Program-made: the position numbers and the translations under genes
Source of the DNA: Eleginops maclovinus
Taxonomy: Eukaryota > Chordata > Actinopteri > Perciformes > Eleginopidae
Direction of reading: 5' to 3'
Assembly (NCBI RefSeq): GCF_036324505.1
Contig: NC_086354.1
Location: 24,914,707 to 24,978,706 of the forward strand
DNA: 64,000 bases
Notes under the pieces: model-generated
What the model was told of the DNA's origin: nothing
Seen by the model: only the letters and a program-made list of their open reading frames with translations
Database searches by the model: none
Shown: positions 35,661-50,034 of the stretch, piece by piece
How positions within the stretch are numbered: the first letter of the stretch is position 1
How the letters are laid out: every line of letters begins with the position of its first letter

Positions 35661-37758
35661 CTCCACAGGGAACAGAATATCAGGGTTGGTGCAGCAGAGG
35701 CGTTCCATTGCTCGGTAAAAACCATCCATTCTTTGTATTAAGAAAAGGAAAAAGTACCACATTCTGTTTTTATCATAATTTGATTTTCAAAATAAGGGTG
35801 TATCATAACGACAATGGTATGTATAGATCTTGTCACTTTGCTTCGATGTATTGGATTATCAAAATCAATAAATAGATTCCAAAAAAGTGCAACGTAAGCT
35901 CAGGTCTCTCCTCTTGTGTTTGCAAAACATAACATGTTGGCAGTCTTGCTGATTATCTGTGATATCTGAAAGGTAAGCGGTGATTTCTGTGCATCTTTAG
36001 TCTCCTGCCTCAGGCCATTGTTTGATCTCTGGAAGCTGCAGAAGTGTGTTTCTCTCCTTCCTCACAACACATGTTTTTGCAGCCTCACCATTTTTTCCGG
36101 CGGCAGCATCAGCAGCACTTGTACGAGCGATAAAACAAACCCCTCCTCTCTTCCTGTTTCCTGCACAGCTGAAGGGTTTCCGAGTCAGATTAAACTCAAG
36201 TAACCTCCATCCCAAACTCGACACGTCACAACAGACCCATGCAGTGTGACTTCACATGTATTTATGGATTCCTCCTACAAACAGAAGCATTGATCTGCAG
36301 AAAGGAAGCAATGCATAGACAACATGCTCCATATTACTGCAGCTGAAGGACAGCTAATGCACGCCTCCTCTCTTACAGGAGCGCTCTGTTTGCTGAAGTA
36401 TTAAGAGCTTTACCACCACACACTCATCCTGCAGAAACAATTAAAACAAAGGACAAGAGAAGGACACAGGAGCAGGGAACACCTCTTCATCCTCTGGAGA
36501 AAACGCCGCTGTTTACACTGAAACAAAGTGACTACCGTGCAGATCTGCAGGATAAAAAAGAGGAACAGATGAGACATTAATCTCTGACGCTGGAGTTTCA
36601 GGTGATCTGCACGGGGCTGAAAATAGATTTGTGTAGACTCAGCTGAATCAGAGACGAGGGGAGTATCTTTCTGTCAGTTAAAAAGAACGTTTTTAGATTT
36701 GATTAAAGCGGAGAGCAGAAAAACTACAATGTTTTACATTAAGCAGCATACTATCATCGATATCATATCCTTATCACACCATCTCCAAACTTTAGTTAAA
36801 CGAAATGTTGAAAAATAATTACTTTTAGGAAATCTATTCTTTACTTATTGGATTTATAGATGAATTATGTTCTCTATAAAGCTGCTAAGGGTCCAAACAG
36901 ACATCGAAAATGTAGGCCGTTAACATGGAACAAACTAAAGTAGCATATCTACACATGTAAGGATGTGAATGTACAATATATGTTTTAAATAGGGCTGTTA
37001 AACCACGCACCTTCCTTTTAACGGAAGTCATTTTCTTTAACGTGTGTGCGTTCTGTGACCCTCGGCCCGCTCCGTAGTTTAAGAAAATATCAGGAAACCA
37101 TGGTAACGTTGTGGATCACAGCAGAAACACACTACAAATGCAGAAAGAAAAGTCCCTTCTGAATGGAAAGTTGAGCTCCACAGCCCTGCCGGGAGGTTTT
37201 CTCCAATAGACCGAGGTAATATGTACGTTCTGCAAGTGAATGAAGTTTCCTCCGGAGTACGCCGAGTCTGAAATATCTAGCGCTGACTCAGAGACCCCAC
37301 AGAGGACAGCATAACAGCTACATGGTGGCTACAGACTGTAGGTCAGTGAACACTGGAGGGTGAGGCTCTGCTAGTCAGAGAGACCTTCTTAGAGCCTTGG
37401 AGAAAAAGATTCATAACTTCGTCAACAATGATGTTTCCTGTCTTGAATAGATATGATTCCATTATTGATAATGAATAATAATGATAACATTATAACTGAC
37501 AATAAATAAACATTGTTTATTTATCATAAACATCATTTACGATTAGTTATAAAGCAATCCTATTTATCCACCTGCAAACACTTGAAACATATCCTTTTTA
37601 AGGAACATTTAGAACAGATACATAATGTGAGATGAGATATTTAATCGACAGCCCGAGTTTTAAATAAATGCTGTGTGACGTTTGGTGCTGTGCCTCTGTC
37701 CATGGTGCTGAAATGTGCACCGAAGTCTCAATGATCTTTTAGATTCCCTTAATAAGGT
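35661..37758. other. Unannotated presumed intron DNA (2.1 kb)
   Basis: No exon with splice sites, RNA gene or clear repeat recognised. Confidence 0.4.
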
Positions 37759-37766
37759 CTTATGGA

Positions 37767-38642
37767 CAGTGGCGGTGCGTCAATAGTGGGCGCTTGGGCG
37801 CCGCCCACCCTGACTTTTTGAGTTAAAAAACGTTATATATACAACATAATTGAAATAAGAAATGTACCGTGTTTATGGGTTAAATGTGTATGGGAGACCA
37901 CTGTCAAGAACCGCTAAAATGTGTCCGGACATAATATATTGCCATTCGCCTTTTCTGAGAATAGGCAGGTCGGCTACCGTCCGTGGGCGCCGATAACATG
38001 GGAGTCTATAGGAGAGCTTATACTTTTCTCAGTCATTTTAGCAAGGATAGCTTTTCATTGGGGGATGAAACTTAGATCTGTGGGCGCAAAGATTTGCGCC
38101 CACAGCCAATGGCATTGTTTCTTAGTTCAATGTGACATTCTTAGATACGCGATTGGACTATTTCGGCGAATCAGCATCGTTATCATTCCCTAACCACAAG
38201 CGTAAAGAGCAGCACCGTAGCTAGCTGAAACTTAGATTGAGTGAATATGGCGACATCGATGGCTGAGAACTCCGTGCAAGCTCTACTTAAAACACCGTTT
38301 CATCGACTATCAGATGTCGAAAAGAAGAAATTGAAAGACTTGGGACCCGAGCGTCCGGATTTAAACATTCAACAGACGACCACTGATCGCGGGAGAACCT
38401 ACACTCGGACTTTCTCCTCAAACTTGTATGCTAAGCGGAATTGGTTAGCTGGTTGTACAGTGAGCAATGCCTTTTTTTGTTTCCCTTGTCTGTTATTTCA
38501 AAGTCCTGGGACTGAAAAAGAAGCACGAATGTGGCCGCAGCCACCTAACCAACTGTCTTAAGCTAAACCTCTAAAAAAGTGCTATTTAAACCGTGCCGCC
38601 CAACTGCGCCCCCCCCCAAAAAATGTTCACCAGCCGCCACTG
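37767..38642 (+). mobile_element. hAT transposon deletion derivative, 876 bp
   Basis: Exact 8-bp target duplication CTTATGGA at 37759-37766 and 38643-38650. Termini are inverted (CAGTGGCGG at left; CCGCCACTG at right). An 8-bp duplication with CAG...CTG-type ends is diagnostic of hAT. Inside, 38247-38561 retains a zf-TTF-type transposase N-terminus, so the element descends from a ZMYM1-like hAT by loss of the catalytic part. Confidence 0.93.
38247..38561 (+). pseudogene. hAT transposase N-terminal remnant with zf-TTF domain
   Basis: A 104-codon frame from ATG 38247 to TAA 38559-38561. It contains the block KRNWLAGC followed by FFCFPCLLF, the Cys-rich signature of the TTF-type zinc finger in hAT transposases and ZMYM1-like proteins. 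Full-length proteins of this kind are several hundred residues longer and carry a dimerisation domain and an RNase-H-like core, none of which is here. The frame may have been exon 1, but no donor could be assigned. Translation of this fragment is unproven. Confidence 0.75.
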
Positions 38643-38916
38643 CTTATGGACCATATTTGTTCCGCAGTTTGATCACATCTCTTGAATAAATGATTTCCTG
38701 CATGTGTTTCTGACCACAGCTCATTAAAGCTACATCATTTTAGTTCAATTAGATGGAAAGTTCTGCATCGTTTCACCGTCATTTAGAGTTTAAATACGCT
38801 GCAGTTATACTATCAGAGTCCTGAAATGGGAGAGCTGCAGGAACTAGCTCTCAAACCCTGACATGACTCAGCATTTTATCACTCGTTATTAACAAGTCTC
38901 TAAATGACATCACGAC

Positions 38917-40634
38917 CAACATTAGCCTCCTTTAGTTTAGCGGTGGTGACCTGAAGTCATGTGACCGTGCTGTAGTTCCTTTATAGCCCAACATTAGCCA
39001 CCTTTAGCTTAGCGGTGGAGACCTGAAGTCATGTGACCGTGCTGTAGTTCCTTTATAGCCCAACATTAGCCTCCTTTAGCTTAGCGGTGGTGACCTGAAG
39101 TCATGTGACCGTGCTGTAGTTCCTTTATAGCCCAACATTAGCCGCCTTTAGCTTAGCGGTGGAGACCTGAAGTCATGTGACCATGCTGTAGTTTCTTTAT
39201 AGCCCAACATTAGCCTCCTTTAGCTTAGCGGTGGAGACGTGAAGTCATGTGACCGTGCTGTAGTTCCTTTATAGCCCAACATTAGCCTCCTTTAGCTTAG
39301 CGGTGGTGACCTGAAGTCATGTGACCGTGCTGTAGTTCCTTTATAGCCCAACATTAGCCACCTTTAGCTTAGCGGTGGAGACCTGAAGTCATGTGACCGT
39401 GCTGTAGTTCCTTTATAGCCCAACATTAGCCTCCTTTAGCTTAGCGGTGGTGACCTGAAGTCATGTGACCGTGCTGTAGTTCCTTTATAGCCCAACATTA
39501 GCCGCCTTTAGCTTAGCGGTGGAGACCTGAAGTCATGTGACCATGCTGTAGTTTCTTTATAGCCCAACATTAGCCTCCTTTAGCTTAGCGGTGGAGACGT
39601 GAAGTCATGTGACCGTGCTGTAGTTCCTTTATAGCCCAACATTAGCCGCCTTTAGCTTAGCGGTGGAGACCTGAAGTCATGTGACCGTGCTGTAGTTCCT
39701 TTATAGCCCAACATTAGCCTCCTTTAGCTTAGCGGTGGAGACCTGAAGTCATGTGACCGTGCTGTAGTTCCTTTATAGCCCAACATTAGCCGCCTTTAGC
39801 TTAGCGGTGGAGACCTGAAGTCATGTGACCGTGCTGTAGTTCCTTTATAGCCCAACATTAGCCTCCTTTAGCTTAGCGGTGGAGACCTGAAGTCATGTGA
39901 CCATGCTGTAGTTTCTTTATAGCCCAACATTAGCCTCCTTTAGCTTAGCGGTGGAGACCTGAAGTCATGTGACCGTGCTGTAGTTCCTTTATAGCCCAAC
40001 ATTAGCCTCCTTTAGCTTAGCGGTGGAGACCTGAAGTCATGTGACCGTGCTGTAGTTCCTTTATAGCCCAACATTAGCCTCCTTTAGCTTAGCGGTGGAG
40101 ACCTGAAGTCATGTGACCATGCTGTAGTTTCTTTATAGCCCAACATTAGCCTCCTTTAGCTTAGCGGTGGAGACCTGAAGTCATGTGACCGTGCTGTAGT
40201 TCCTTTATAGCCCAACATTAGCCGCCTTTAGCTTAGCGGTGGAGACCTGAAGTCATGTGACCGTGCTGTAGTTCCTTTATAGCCCAACATTAGCCTCCTT
40301 TAGCTTAGCGGTGGTGATGTGAAGTCATGTGACCGTGCTGTAGTTCCTTTATAGCCCAACATTAGCCGCCTTTAGCTTAGCAGTGGAGACGTGAAGTCAT
40401 GTGACCGTGCTGTAGTTCCTTTATAGCCCAACATTAGCCTCCTTTAGCTTAGCGGTGGTGACGTGAAGTCATGTGACCGTGCTGTAGTTCCTTTATAGCC
40501 CGAACATTAGCCTCCTTTAGCTTAGCGGTGGAGACGTGAAGTCATGTGACCGTGCTGTAGTTCCTTTATAGCCCAACATTAGCCGCCTTTAGCTTAGTGG
40601 AGGAGACGTGAAGTCATGTGACCGTGCTGTAGTT
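38917..40634 (+). repeat. 72-bp minisatellite with higher-order structure, about 24 copies
   Basis: Tandem 72-bp units containing agtcatgtgaccgtgctgta and cctttagcttagcggtgg. Variants recur in register. The variant ccatgctgtagtttc appears at 39181, 39541, 39901 and 40117, spaced 360, 360 and 216 bp, that is 5, 5 and 3 units. The 360-bp blocks starting at 38941 and 39301 are almost identical. This shows amplification of multi-unit blocks, not only of single units. The right edge runs into the tail of the interspersed repeat. Confidence 0.96.
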
Positions 40635-40800
40635 CTGTAGTGGTGTTAGTGTGTGGAGATTATCCTGCTGAACTAAACGTGTAAGGATCAGAATCGTTTG
40701 TTTGACACAGAGATTACTATCCAAAATCACATGGAAAAATCCCATTGGACCAGGGAGAAGCTGCCTTCAGAGTCCAACACAGAAATAGGAGATCCCTGTA
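40635..40800 (+). repeat. Interspersed repeat tail, copy D
   Basis: gtgtggagattatcctgctg and gctgccttcagagtccaaca match the tails of copies A, B and C, confirming that the array lies inside a member of that repeat. Confidence 0.7.
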
Positions 40801-43407
<2,607 letters not shown>

Positions 43408-44120
43408 CAAGTAAAAGTACTCAGGTCTTGTACTTGAGTAAAGTAGAAGTACTCAGATCTTGTACTTGAGTAAAGTAGAAGTACTCAGATCTTGTACTTG
43501 AGTAAAGTAGAAGTACTCAGATCTTGTGCTTGAGTAAAGTAGAAGTACTCAGATCTTGTACTTGAGTAAAGTAGAAGTACTCAGATCTTGTTCTTGAGTA
43601 AAAGTAGAAGTACTCAGATCTTGTACTTGAGTAAAGTAGAAGTACCAGAGTGTAGGAATACTCTGTCACAGTAAAAGTATTCTAAATGTTCCTCCAGTGA
43701 AAGTAGAAAGTACTCTCCTCTAAATGTACTTAAAGTAGCGACAGTAAAAGTAGTCATTGTCTGATTGGTCCATTTCAGAATAATATCTCTGATATGTTTT
43801 ATAATGATTGATCATTAAAGTGTTCTCAGAGCTGGTAAAGGTGCAGCTAGTTTGAATGGCTTTGTATACTGCAGGGTAGCTGCTGGATTTACTGCAGGTG
43901 AACTACAGTCTGATTTAAGGGAGATTATATTTACCATCATTAATCCTAATCTGCCTAGCAACTAAAGGTAGTAAATAAATGTAGTGGAGTAAAAGTACAC
44001 CATTTACCTCTGAATTGTAGAGGAGTAGAAGTACTAAGTAGCATACAATCAAATACTTAAGTAAAGAACAAGTACCTGAAAATTGCCCTTCAGTATATGG
44101 ACTTAGTTACTTCACCCCTG
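43408..44120 (+). mobile_element. Degraded DNA element with internal 32-bp minisatellite
   Basis: About eight 32-bp units (acttgagtaaagtagaagta plus ctcagatcttgt) at 43408-43646 are followed by unique sequence ending in agttacttcacccctg at 44120. The unique part (ctcagagctggtaaaggtgc; attatatttaccatcattaa) recurs inverted at 55932-56241 beside another array of the same unit. The terminus resembles hAT-type ends seen in fish repeats; the opposite terminus was not found. Confidence 0.7.
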
Positions 44121-44162
44121 GTTCATGCACAACTTGTGAAACCGCTCATGTGTTTTACTCAC

Positions 44163-44458
44163 ACGAAGGCGTGGTACAGCAGCGCCCAGCCGCGCGGCCT
44201 CTCCAGCGCGTCGTACAGCAGGTTCTGGATCCTCCTCCGCCGGATGTTATTCCTCTTGGCGGGCCGGCTGTAGTTCAGGGGGGTTTTGGCCAGCAGCCCG
44301 ATGCCGATGCCGATGCCCTGAGAGCCCCGCTTGAAGTCATCCCGGCCGGAAGAAGAAGCCACCAGCAGCCCATCCCGGTCCAGTGAGTCCCCGGGAGGAG
44401 CGCTGCCGGACGGCTTCTTCTGCTCCTCAGAGCCGCTAGTCCTGGACCGGAGCCCCAT
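44163..44458 (-). CDS. kcnq3 exon 1 coding part (Kv7.3 potassium channel N-terminus)
   Basis: Encodes the cytoplasmic N-terminus of a voltage-gated potassium channel subunit. With KCNQ2 or KCNQ5, KCNQ3 forms the neuronal M-current at the plasma membrane. The 98 complete residues end with [14 protein letters not shown], the conserved KCNQ segment just before transmembrane segment S1. The blocks GLLAKTPL and KRNN and the variant [16 protein letters not shown] point to KCNQ3, as KCNQ2 and KCNQ5 read [16 protein letters not shown]. The start ATG at 44458 has an ideal context (gaccATGG). The exon ends in phase 2 at 44163 before the strong donor gtgagt (44162-44157). Exon 2, encoding S1, was not found in the window, so a long intron 1 extends left. 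A hexanucleotide run gives Gly-Ile three times where mammals have one. The exon is CpG-rich. Confidence 0.94.
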
Positions 44459-44558
44459 GGTCAGTGCTGGAGGACCGGGTCGGGCAGCATGCCATGGTCC
44501 GCTGGATCCAGAGACACCTTCCTCAGGTCATTTAAGGATGTGCAGCTCAGCAGACTGA
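44459..44558 (-). other. kcnq3 5' leader, probable part of exon 1
   Basis: On the minus strand a strong acceptor (long CT tract from about 44645 to 44565, then cttttccag) is followed by about 100 bp of sequence leading to the kcnq3 ATG. This suggests that the ATG exon starts at 44558 and that a non-coding exon lies further upstream. The alternative is that transcription starts inside the CT-rich tract and no splicing occurs. Confidence 0.5.
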
Positions 44559-44900
44559 CTGGAAAAGAGAGAGAAAGGGGGAGGAGGATGGAGATGGAGA
44601 GAGAGAGAGGGAGAGAGAGGGAAGGAGAAAGAGAGAGAGGCTTTACTTTGGGAAACCATCGGAATCTGGTGCGTGTTTTGGAGCAGAACCCCGATAGGAA
44701 GAATTGTGCGTAAAAACCGCAGTGATAAAGAAAACAGAATCCACGCCCTGATTATAAAACCGAGACACAAAGTGGGATAAACTCACGAACACACACTCCC
44801 ACTGATGCATTGTGGAAGTATTTTAGTGGATAGTGAGGCGATAAAACACCTTTCAATCAATAAATCAATTAAAATTCCCAAAAACGGGCATCAACAGCCT

Positions 44901-45109
<209 letters not shown>

Positions 45110-45139
45110 GAGGAACCAGCTCCCTGCACCGAGTCTTAC

Positions 45140-45211
45140 CGGCAGCTCTCCCCGGGCATGGCTCCTGTTTCCGGGGCTTCCAGCCTCCATCCACCTGCAG
45201 AGGAACCGGAG
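45140..45211 (-). other. Candidate non-coding 5' exon of kcnq3
   Basis: Minus strand: the pyrimidine-rich acceptor ccccttcag before 45211 (a second, cctctgcag, before 45194) is followed by CpG-rich sequence and the donor CCGgtaagac at 45140. Joined to the acceptor at 44558, both ATGs inside it give short upstream frames that end before the kcnq3 ATG (3 and 10 codons into the next exon respectively). No coding homology was found. It is a prediction from splice signals only. Confidence 0.35.
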
Positions 45212-45479
45212 CTGAAGGGGGAGAAAAATAGAGAGAAAGGGAGAAATAGAGAGGGAGAGAGAGAGGTTTTAATCAGCAACCGCTACGTGCCCATGCACAC
45301 TCACGCGGCATACACGCGGATAGACACCTTGCTGACGTGTATTCACCCGGGAGGAAAACACGCATGTAAACAGATGTAGGGAAGCGCGGGCACGAGGTTG
45401 TAATATGCACCGTCATGCACACGTGTACGCGCCTAGTGTCAAATGCATATTAAGACACACACACACACACACACACCGA

Positions 45480-46359
45480 GATCTGAGTACTTCTACTTTA
45501 CTCAAGTACAAGATCTGAGTACTTCTACTTTTACTCAAGTACAAGACCTGAGTACTTCTACTTTACTCAAGTACAAGACCTGAGTACTTCTACTTTTACT
45601 CAAGTACAAGATCTGAGTACTTCTACTTTTACTCAAGTACCAGATCTGAGTACTTCTACTTTACTCAAGTACAAGATCTGAGTACTTCTACTTTTACTCA
45701 AGTACAAGACCTGAATACTTCTACTCTACTCAAGAAAAAGATCTGAGTACTTCTACTTTACTCAAGTACAAGACCTGAGTACTTCTACTTTACTCAAGTA
45801 CAAGATCTGAGTACTTCTACTTTTACTCAGGTACAAGACCTGAGTACTTCTACTTTACTCAAGTACAAGACCTGAGTACTTCTACTTTTACTCAAGTACA
45901 AGATCTGAGTACTTCTACTTTTACTCAAGTACCAGATCTGAGTACTTCTACTTTACTCAAGTACAAGATCTGAGTACTTCTACTTTTACTCAAGTACAAT
46001 ATCTGAGTACTTCTACTTTTACTCAAGTACAAGATCTGAGTACTTCTACTTTACTCAAGTACAAGACCTGAGTACTTCTACTTTACTCAAGTACAAGACC
46101 TGAGTACTTCTACTTTACTCAAGTACCAGATCTGAGTACTTCTACTTTACTCAAGTACAAGATCTGAGTACTTCTACTTTTACTCAAGTACAATATCTGA
46201 GTACTTCTACTTTTACTCAAGTACCAGATCTGAGTACTTCTACTTTACTCAAGTACAAGATCTGAGTACTTCTACTTTTACTCAAGTACAAGATCTGAGT
46301 ACCTCTACTTTACTCAAGAACAAGATCTGAGTACTTCTACTTTACTCAAGTACAAGATC
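45480..46359 (-). repeat. 32/33-bp minisatellite, about 27 copies
   Basis: Units of agtacttctactttactcaa plus gtacaagatctg, alternating between tttact and ttttact forms. It is the reverse complement of the 43408-43646 units, and the strand is given relative to those. The array starts next to a short CA run and ends abruptly at 46359 with no shared flanking sequence. Confidence 0.95.
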
Positions 46360-46529
46360 ACTAAGAGCCATCTTGAAATGGGTCTCGTCAGGGCAGAAGG
46401 AATCTGGAATTGAAAAAGCACTAATTGAACTCTTCGGGGTTCACAAGGCTTCCTGACTTAATTTGCTCTGGAAGTCTAAACTTTAGAGAGCAAATAGGGA
46501 ATGGCATGACAAGACTTTGCAAGAAACTC

Positions 46530-46590
46530 CAGAGGGATTTTAGCCTTTGCAGACCATTGACATGCACTAACTCCAGGAGAGGGGAACCCT
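46530..46590 (-). repeat. MITE fragment (TTAA-type family)
   Basis: Contains gggattttagcctttgcaga, ccattgacatgcac and ccaggagaggggaac, matching the terminal motif of the family. The TTAA end is absent. Confidence 0.65.
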
Positions 46591-46899
46591 CAGCAGACCT
46601 CTCCTCTCTCCTCAGGGTCCGTCCTGCAGCACAGCGAGGTGTTCAGAGTGATGGACCTCTGCAGAACACTCAAAGCTCTCGCTGTCGATATGTGGATGTA
46701 AAGTGATTTGTGATGGACGAGGCGCGGATCGATAACCCGGGTCTAGGAAAGGAACCAGATTCATCTTCCTGTAACGAGACGAGCCGAGAGCGCCGGGACA
46801 CGAGACTCAGGTTCAAATCCCGCTGTATAAAGAAGCTCCTTCTCTATCGATCTTTCTCATATATGAGTAAGGGATAATGTACAATCCTGCGTAATACGT
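46591..46899. other. Unannotated DNA
   Basis: Nothing recognised in about 310 bp between the MITE fragment and the 40-bp array. Confidence 0.4.
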
Positions 46900-48200
46900 C
46901 CTGTCTGTCTTCGTCTGCTGTTCCCTTTAGTGTTTACTTCCTGCCTGTCTTCGTCTGCTGTTCCCTTTAGTGTTTACTTCCTGTCTCTCTTCTGCTGCTG
47001 TTCCCTTTAGTGTTTACTTCCTGTCTGTCTTCTGCTGCTGTTCCCTTTAGTGTTTACTTCCTGTCTGTCTTCTGCTGCTGTTCCCTTTAGTGTTTACTTC
47101 CTGCCTGTCTTCTGCTGCTGTTCCCTTTAGTGTTTACTTCCTGCCTGTCTTCGTCTGCTGTTCCCTTTAGTGTTTACTTCCTGCCTGTCTTCGTCTGCTG
47201 TTCCCTTTAGTGTTTACTTCCTGTCTGTCTTCGTCTGCTGTTCCCTTTAGTGTTTACTTCCTGTCTCTCTTCTGCTGCTGTTCCCTTTAGTGTTTACTTC
47301 CTGTCTGTCTTCTGCTGCTGTTCCCTTTAGTGTTTACTTCCTGTCTCTCTTCTGCTGCTGTTCCCTTTAGTGTTTACTTCCTGTCTGTCTTCTGCTGCTG
47401 TTCCCTTTAGTGTTTACTTCCTGTCTGTCTTCTGCTGCTGTTCCCTTTAGTGTTTACTTCCTGTCTGTCTTCTGCTGCTGTTCCCTTTAGTGTTTACTTC
47501 CTGCCTGTCTTCGTCTGCTGTTCCCTTTAGTATTTACTTCCTGCCTGTCTTCTTCTGCTGTTCCCTTTAGTGCTTACTTCCTGTCTCTCTTCTGCTGCTG
47601 TTCCCTTTAGTGTTTACTTCCTGTCTGTCTTCTGCTGCTGTTCCCTTTAGTGTTTACTTCCTGTCTGTCTTCTGCTGCTGTTCCCTTTAGTGTTTACTTC
47701 CTGTCTGTCTTCTGCTGCTGTTCCCTTTAGTGTTTACTTCCTGTCTGTCTTCTGCTGCTGTTCCCTTTAGTGTTTACTTCCTGCCTGTCTTCGTCTGCTG
47801 TTCCCTTTAGTATTTACTTCCTGCCTGTCTTCTTCTGCTGTTCCCTTTAGTGTTCACTTCCTGCTTGTCTTCTTCTGCTGTTCCCTTTAATATTCACGTA
47901 CTGTCTGTCTTCTTCTGCTGTTCCCTTTAGTGTTTACTTCCTTTCTGTCATCTGCTGCTGTTCCCTTTAGTGTTTACTTCCTGTCTGTCTTCTTCTGCTG
48001 TTCCCTTTAGTGTTTACTTCCTGTCTGTCATCTGCTGCTGTTTCCTTTAGTGTTTACTTCCTGTCTGTCATCTGCTGCTGTTCCCTTTAGTGTTTACTTC
48101 CTGTCTGTCATCTGCTGCTGTTCCCTTTAGTGTTTACTTCCTGTCTGTCATCTGCTGCTGTTCCCTTTAGTGTTTACTTCCTGTCGCTCTTCTTCTGTTG
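46900..48200 (+). repeat. 40-bp minisatellite, about 32 copies
   Basis: Unit ttccctttagtgtttacttc plus ctgtctgtcttctgctgctg with exact 40-bp spacing. The variant tatttacttc occurs at 47531 and 47811, 280 bp or 7 units apart within similar contexts, so multi-unit duplication has occurred. The unit is the reverse complement of the shorter 15374-15674 array. Confidence 0.96.
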
Positions 48201-50034
48201 ATTTATCTGACGTCCAGCGCTCCGTCTTTGAACCTCTTTTCCTTTCTCTCCCTTGATCTTTGTTAGCAGTGGTGTGTTATCTAGTATTAAGGACCTCTGA
48301 AATGTCCTAATTGACCAACCAGAATCAAGTATTCCACTCAGCCATGTAATCATTTTTCACACTCACATACAGGCAGTTTTTAAGCAGGAATAAAAGCAGA
48401 GTCTGAGCACAAGGTCACCGACGACGCAGGGAACCATCTCTCTTCGGCACCGACGCTCTCCAAACTCAACAGCCTCACATTTGGTCGATTCTGATTATGA
48501 GAATAAATGACGCTGTGTTGCAGGACGCCGCCTACACCAACTGATTTGTGATTTACAATCCGGGCTTCTTCAGTGTTTGGCTCCACACACACACACACAC
48601 ACACTGTAAATCATGTCGGGGTTAGAGGAGGAGGCGGCATCGAAACACAGACACCGGAGAGACACCAGGTCAACTGAGAGGGATTAGTTTAGTTGAGATC
48701 TGATCCCAGTTTTAGATGTCAGGGTTACAGGGCACACATTGAGGTGTTTATTTAAATAAAAAGCAAGGCTCAACATGATTACGGTACGATGTTAGGATTA
48801 GGGGAAACACAGGAAAGACTACAAGCTCTGAAGCTAAACTAAAAGCAACATTTTCCGTCACAACCACATTATGGACTTGATATATTTCCTCCACTTTCCA
48901 CTCTTTTCAATGCATATTTGTTACATGGATTCAAGGTAAACATCAAATGTTTTGCTCGTGCAAAGTTTCTGTTGTCTAACTTGAGTTTTACGTGCATGCA
49001 ATCGAGCAGCACCCAAGTTGTTGAAGTTTTATTTAAACTTCATGCTACTTCTGCCTTTAACACTTTGAAATCACCAGATTCACAAACACAAAAGGCACTA
49101 GACTAAATTCTGTGTACAGGTGAGTGTTTCCAGTGGAGTCGTCTTTGTCAGACTTCCAGCTGCTGAATAATTGAGGCCGAAACTCAGAGACACGTTTTAT
49201 TCACAGCTTCATTCAACTTTCATACAAAAGGAGGCGACAGCGACTAAAGCTACGCAGACCGTGATGAAGGGAGGTAGACAAACAAAAAAATCACTACTTC
49301 TATTCAGCCGGGAAGATCTGCTTTTATTTTGAAAGAAATGTCCTCATTTTTTATTTTTCTGTTATTTAAATTCTGCAATGCGAATGGGATTTGGTGAAAT
49401 TGCTATATTTAAAAATAAAATAAAAGCAGAATTTAAATTAAATAAAAACTTAAAATCAATTTAAAAATAATTCAAAGTAATAAAAAAACACAAATAAATA
49501 AAATGTAAAAAATGATTTTAAACAGAATGCAGTTTTAAAAAACAAAATGAAATAACATGAATAAAAAAATGAAACCCCGTTGTTGGAGTCAATGAGAAAA
49601 TGTAAATTGATTTGTCTAACTTTCAATAATTGATTCCTTTTTTCCAAAACAGTTGATTATAAATAAAATAGATGAGCCTAAAAAAACTGAATATTAGTCA
49701 GCATGAAGCATTTAAAGGATAGTAAGGCGGTTTTGTGTTGATGACTTTTAATATTCTAGGAATCATTTAGCAGAGAAAGAAAGCCAGGTTGTACGTGTGG
49801 TCTGTAATTCAGTTTCAGCTTCACGGATGTTCCTGATCTCCCACGTCGAGGAGAAGAGATTCAGTTTCCACAAAACAACAAGAGCAGCAGAAAAATTATC
49901 CCCGACATCAGCGTCTTGAGACAGACGTGTTTCCTGTTAAATGATGAAGCTCAATAAACATGATCCTGAACACGAGACCTCCGCCAGCGCAAACACGCAA
50001 AGGCAGTGCTGACGAAGCATTCAGCAGAATATGT
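48201..50034. other. Unannotated intergenic DNA between lrrc6 and kcnq3
   Basis: Very AT-rich from about 49320 to 49700. A short CA run lies at 48584-48604. No exon or RNA gene recognised. Confidence 0.4.

Noticed and set aside
44150..44558. Plus-strand ORFs opposite kcnq3 exon 1
   Set aside because: They are antisense shadows of a well-conserved, splice-supported exon.
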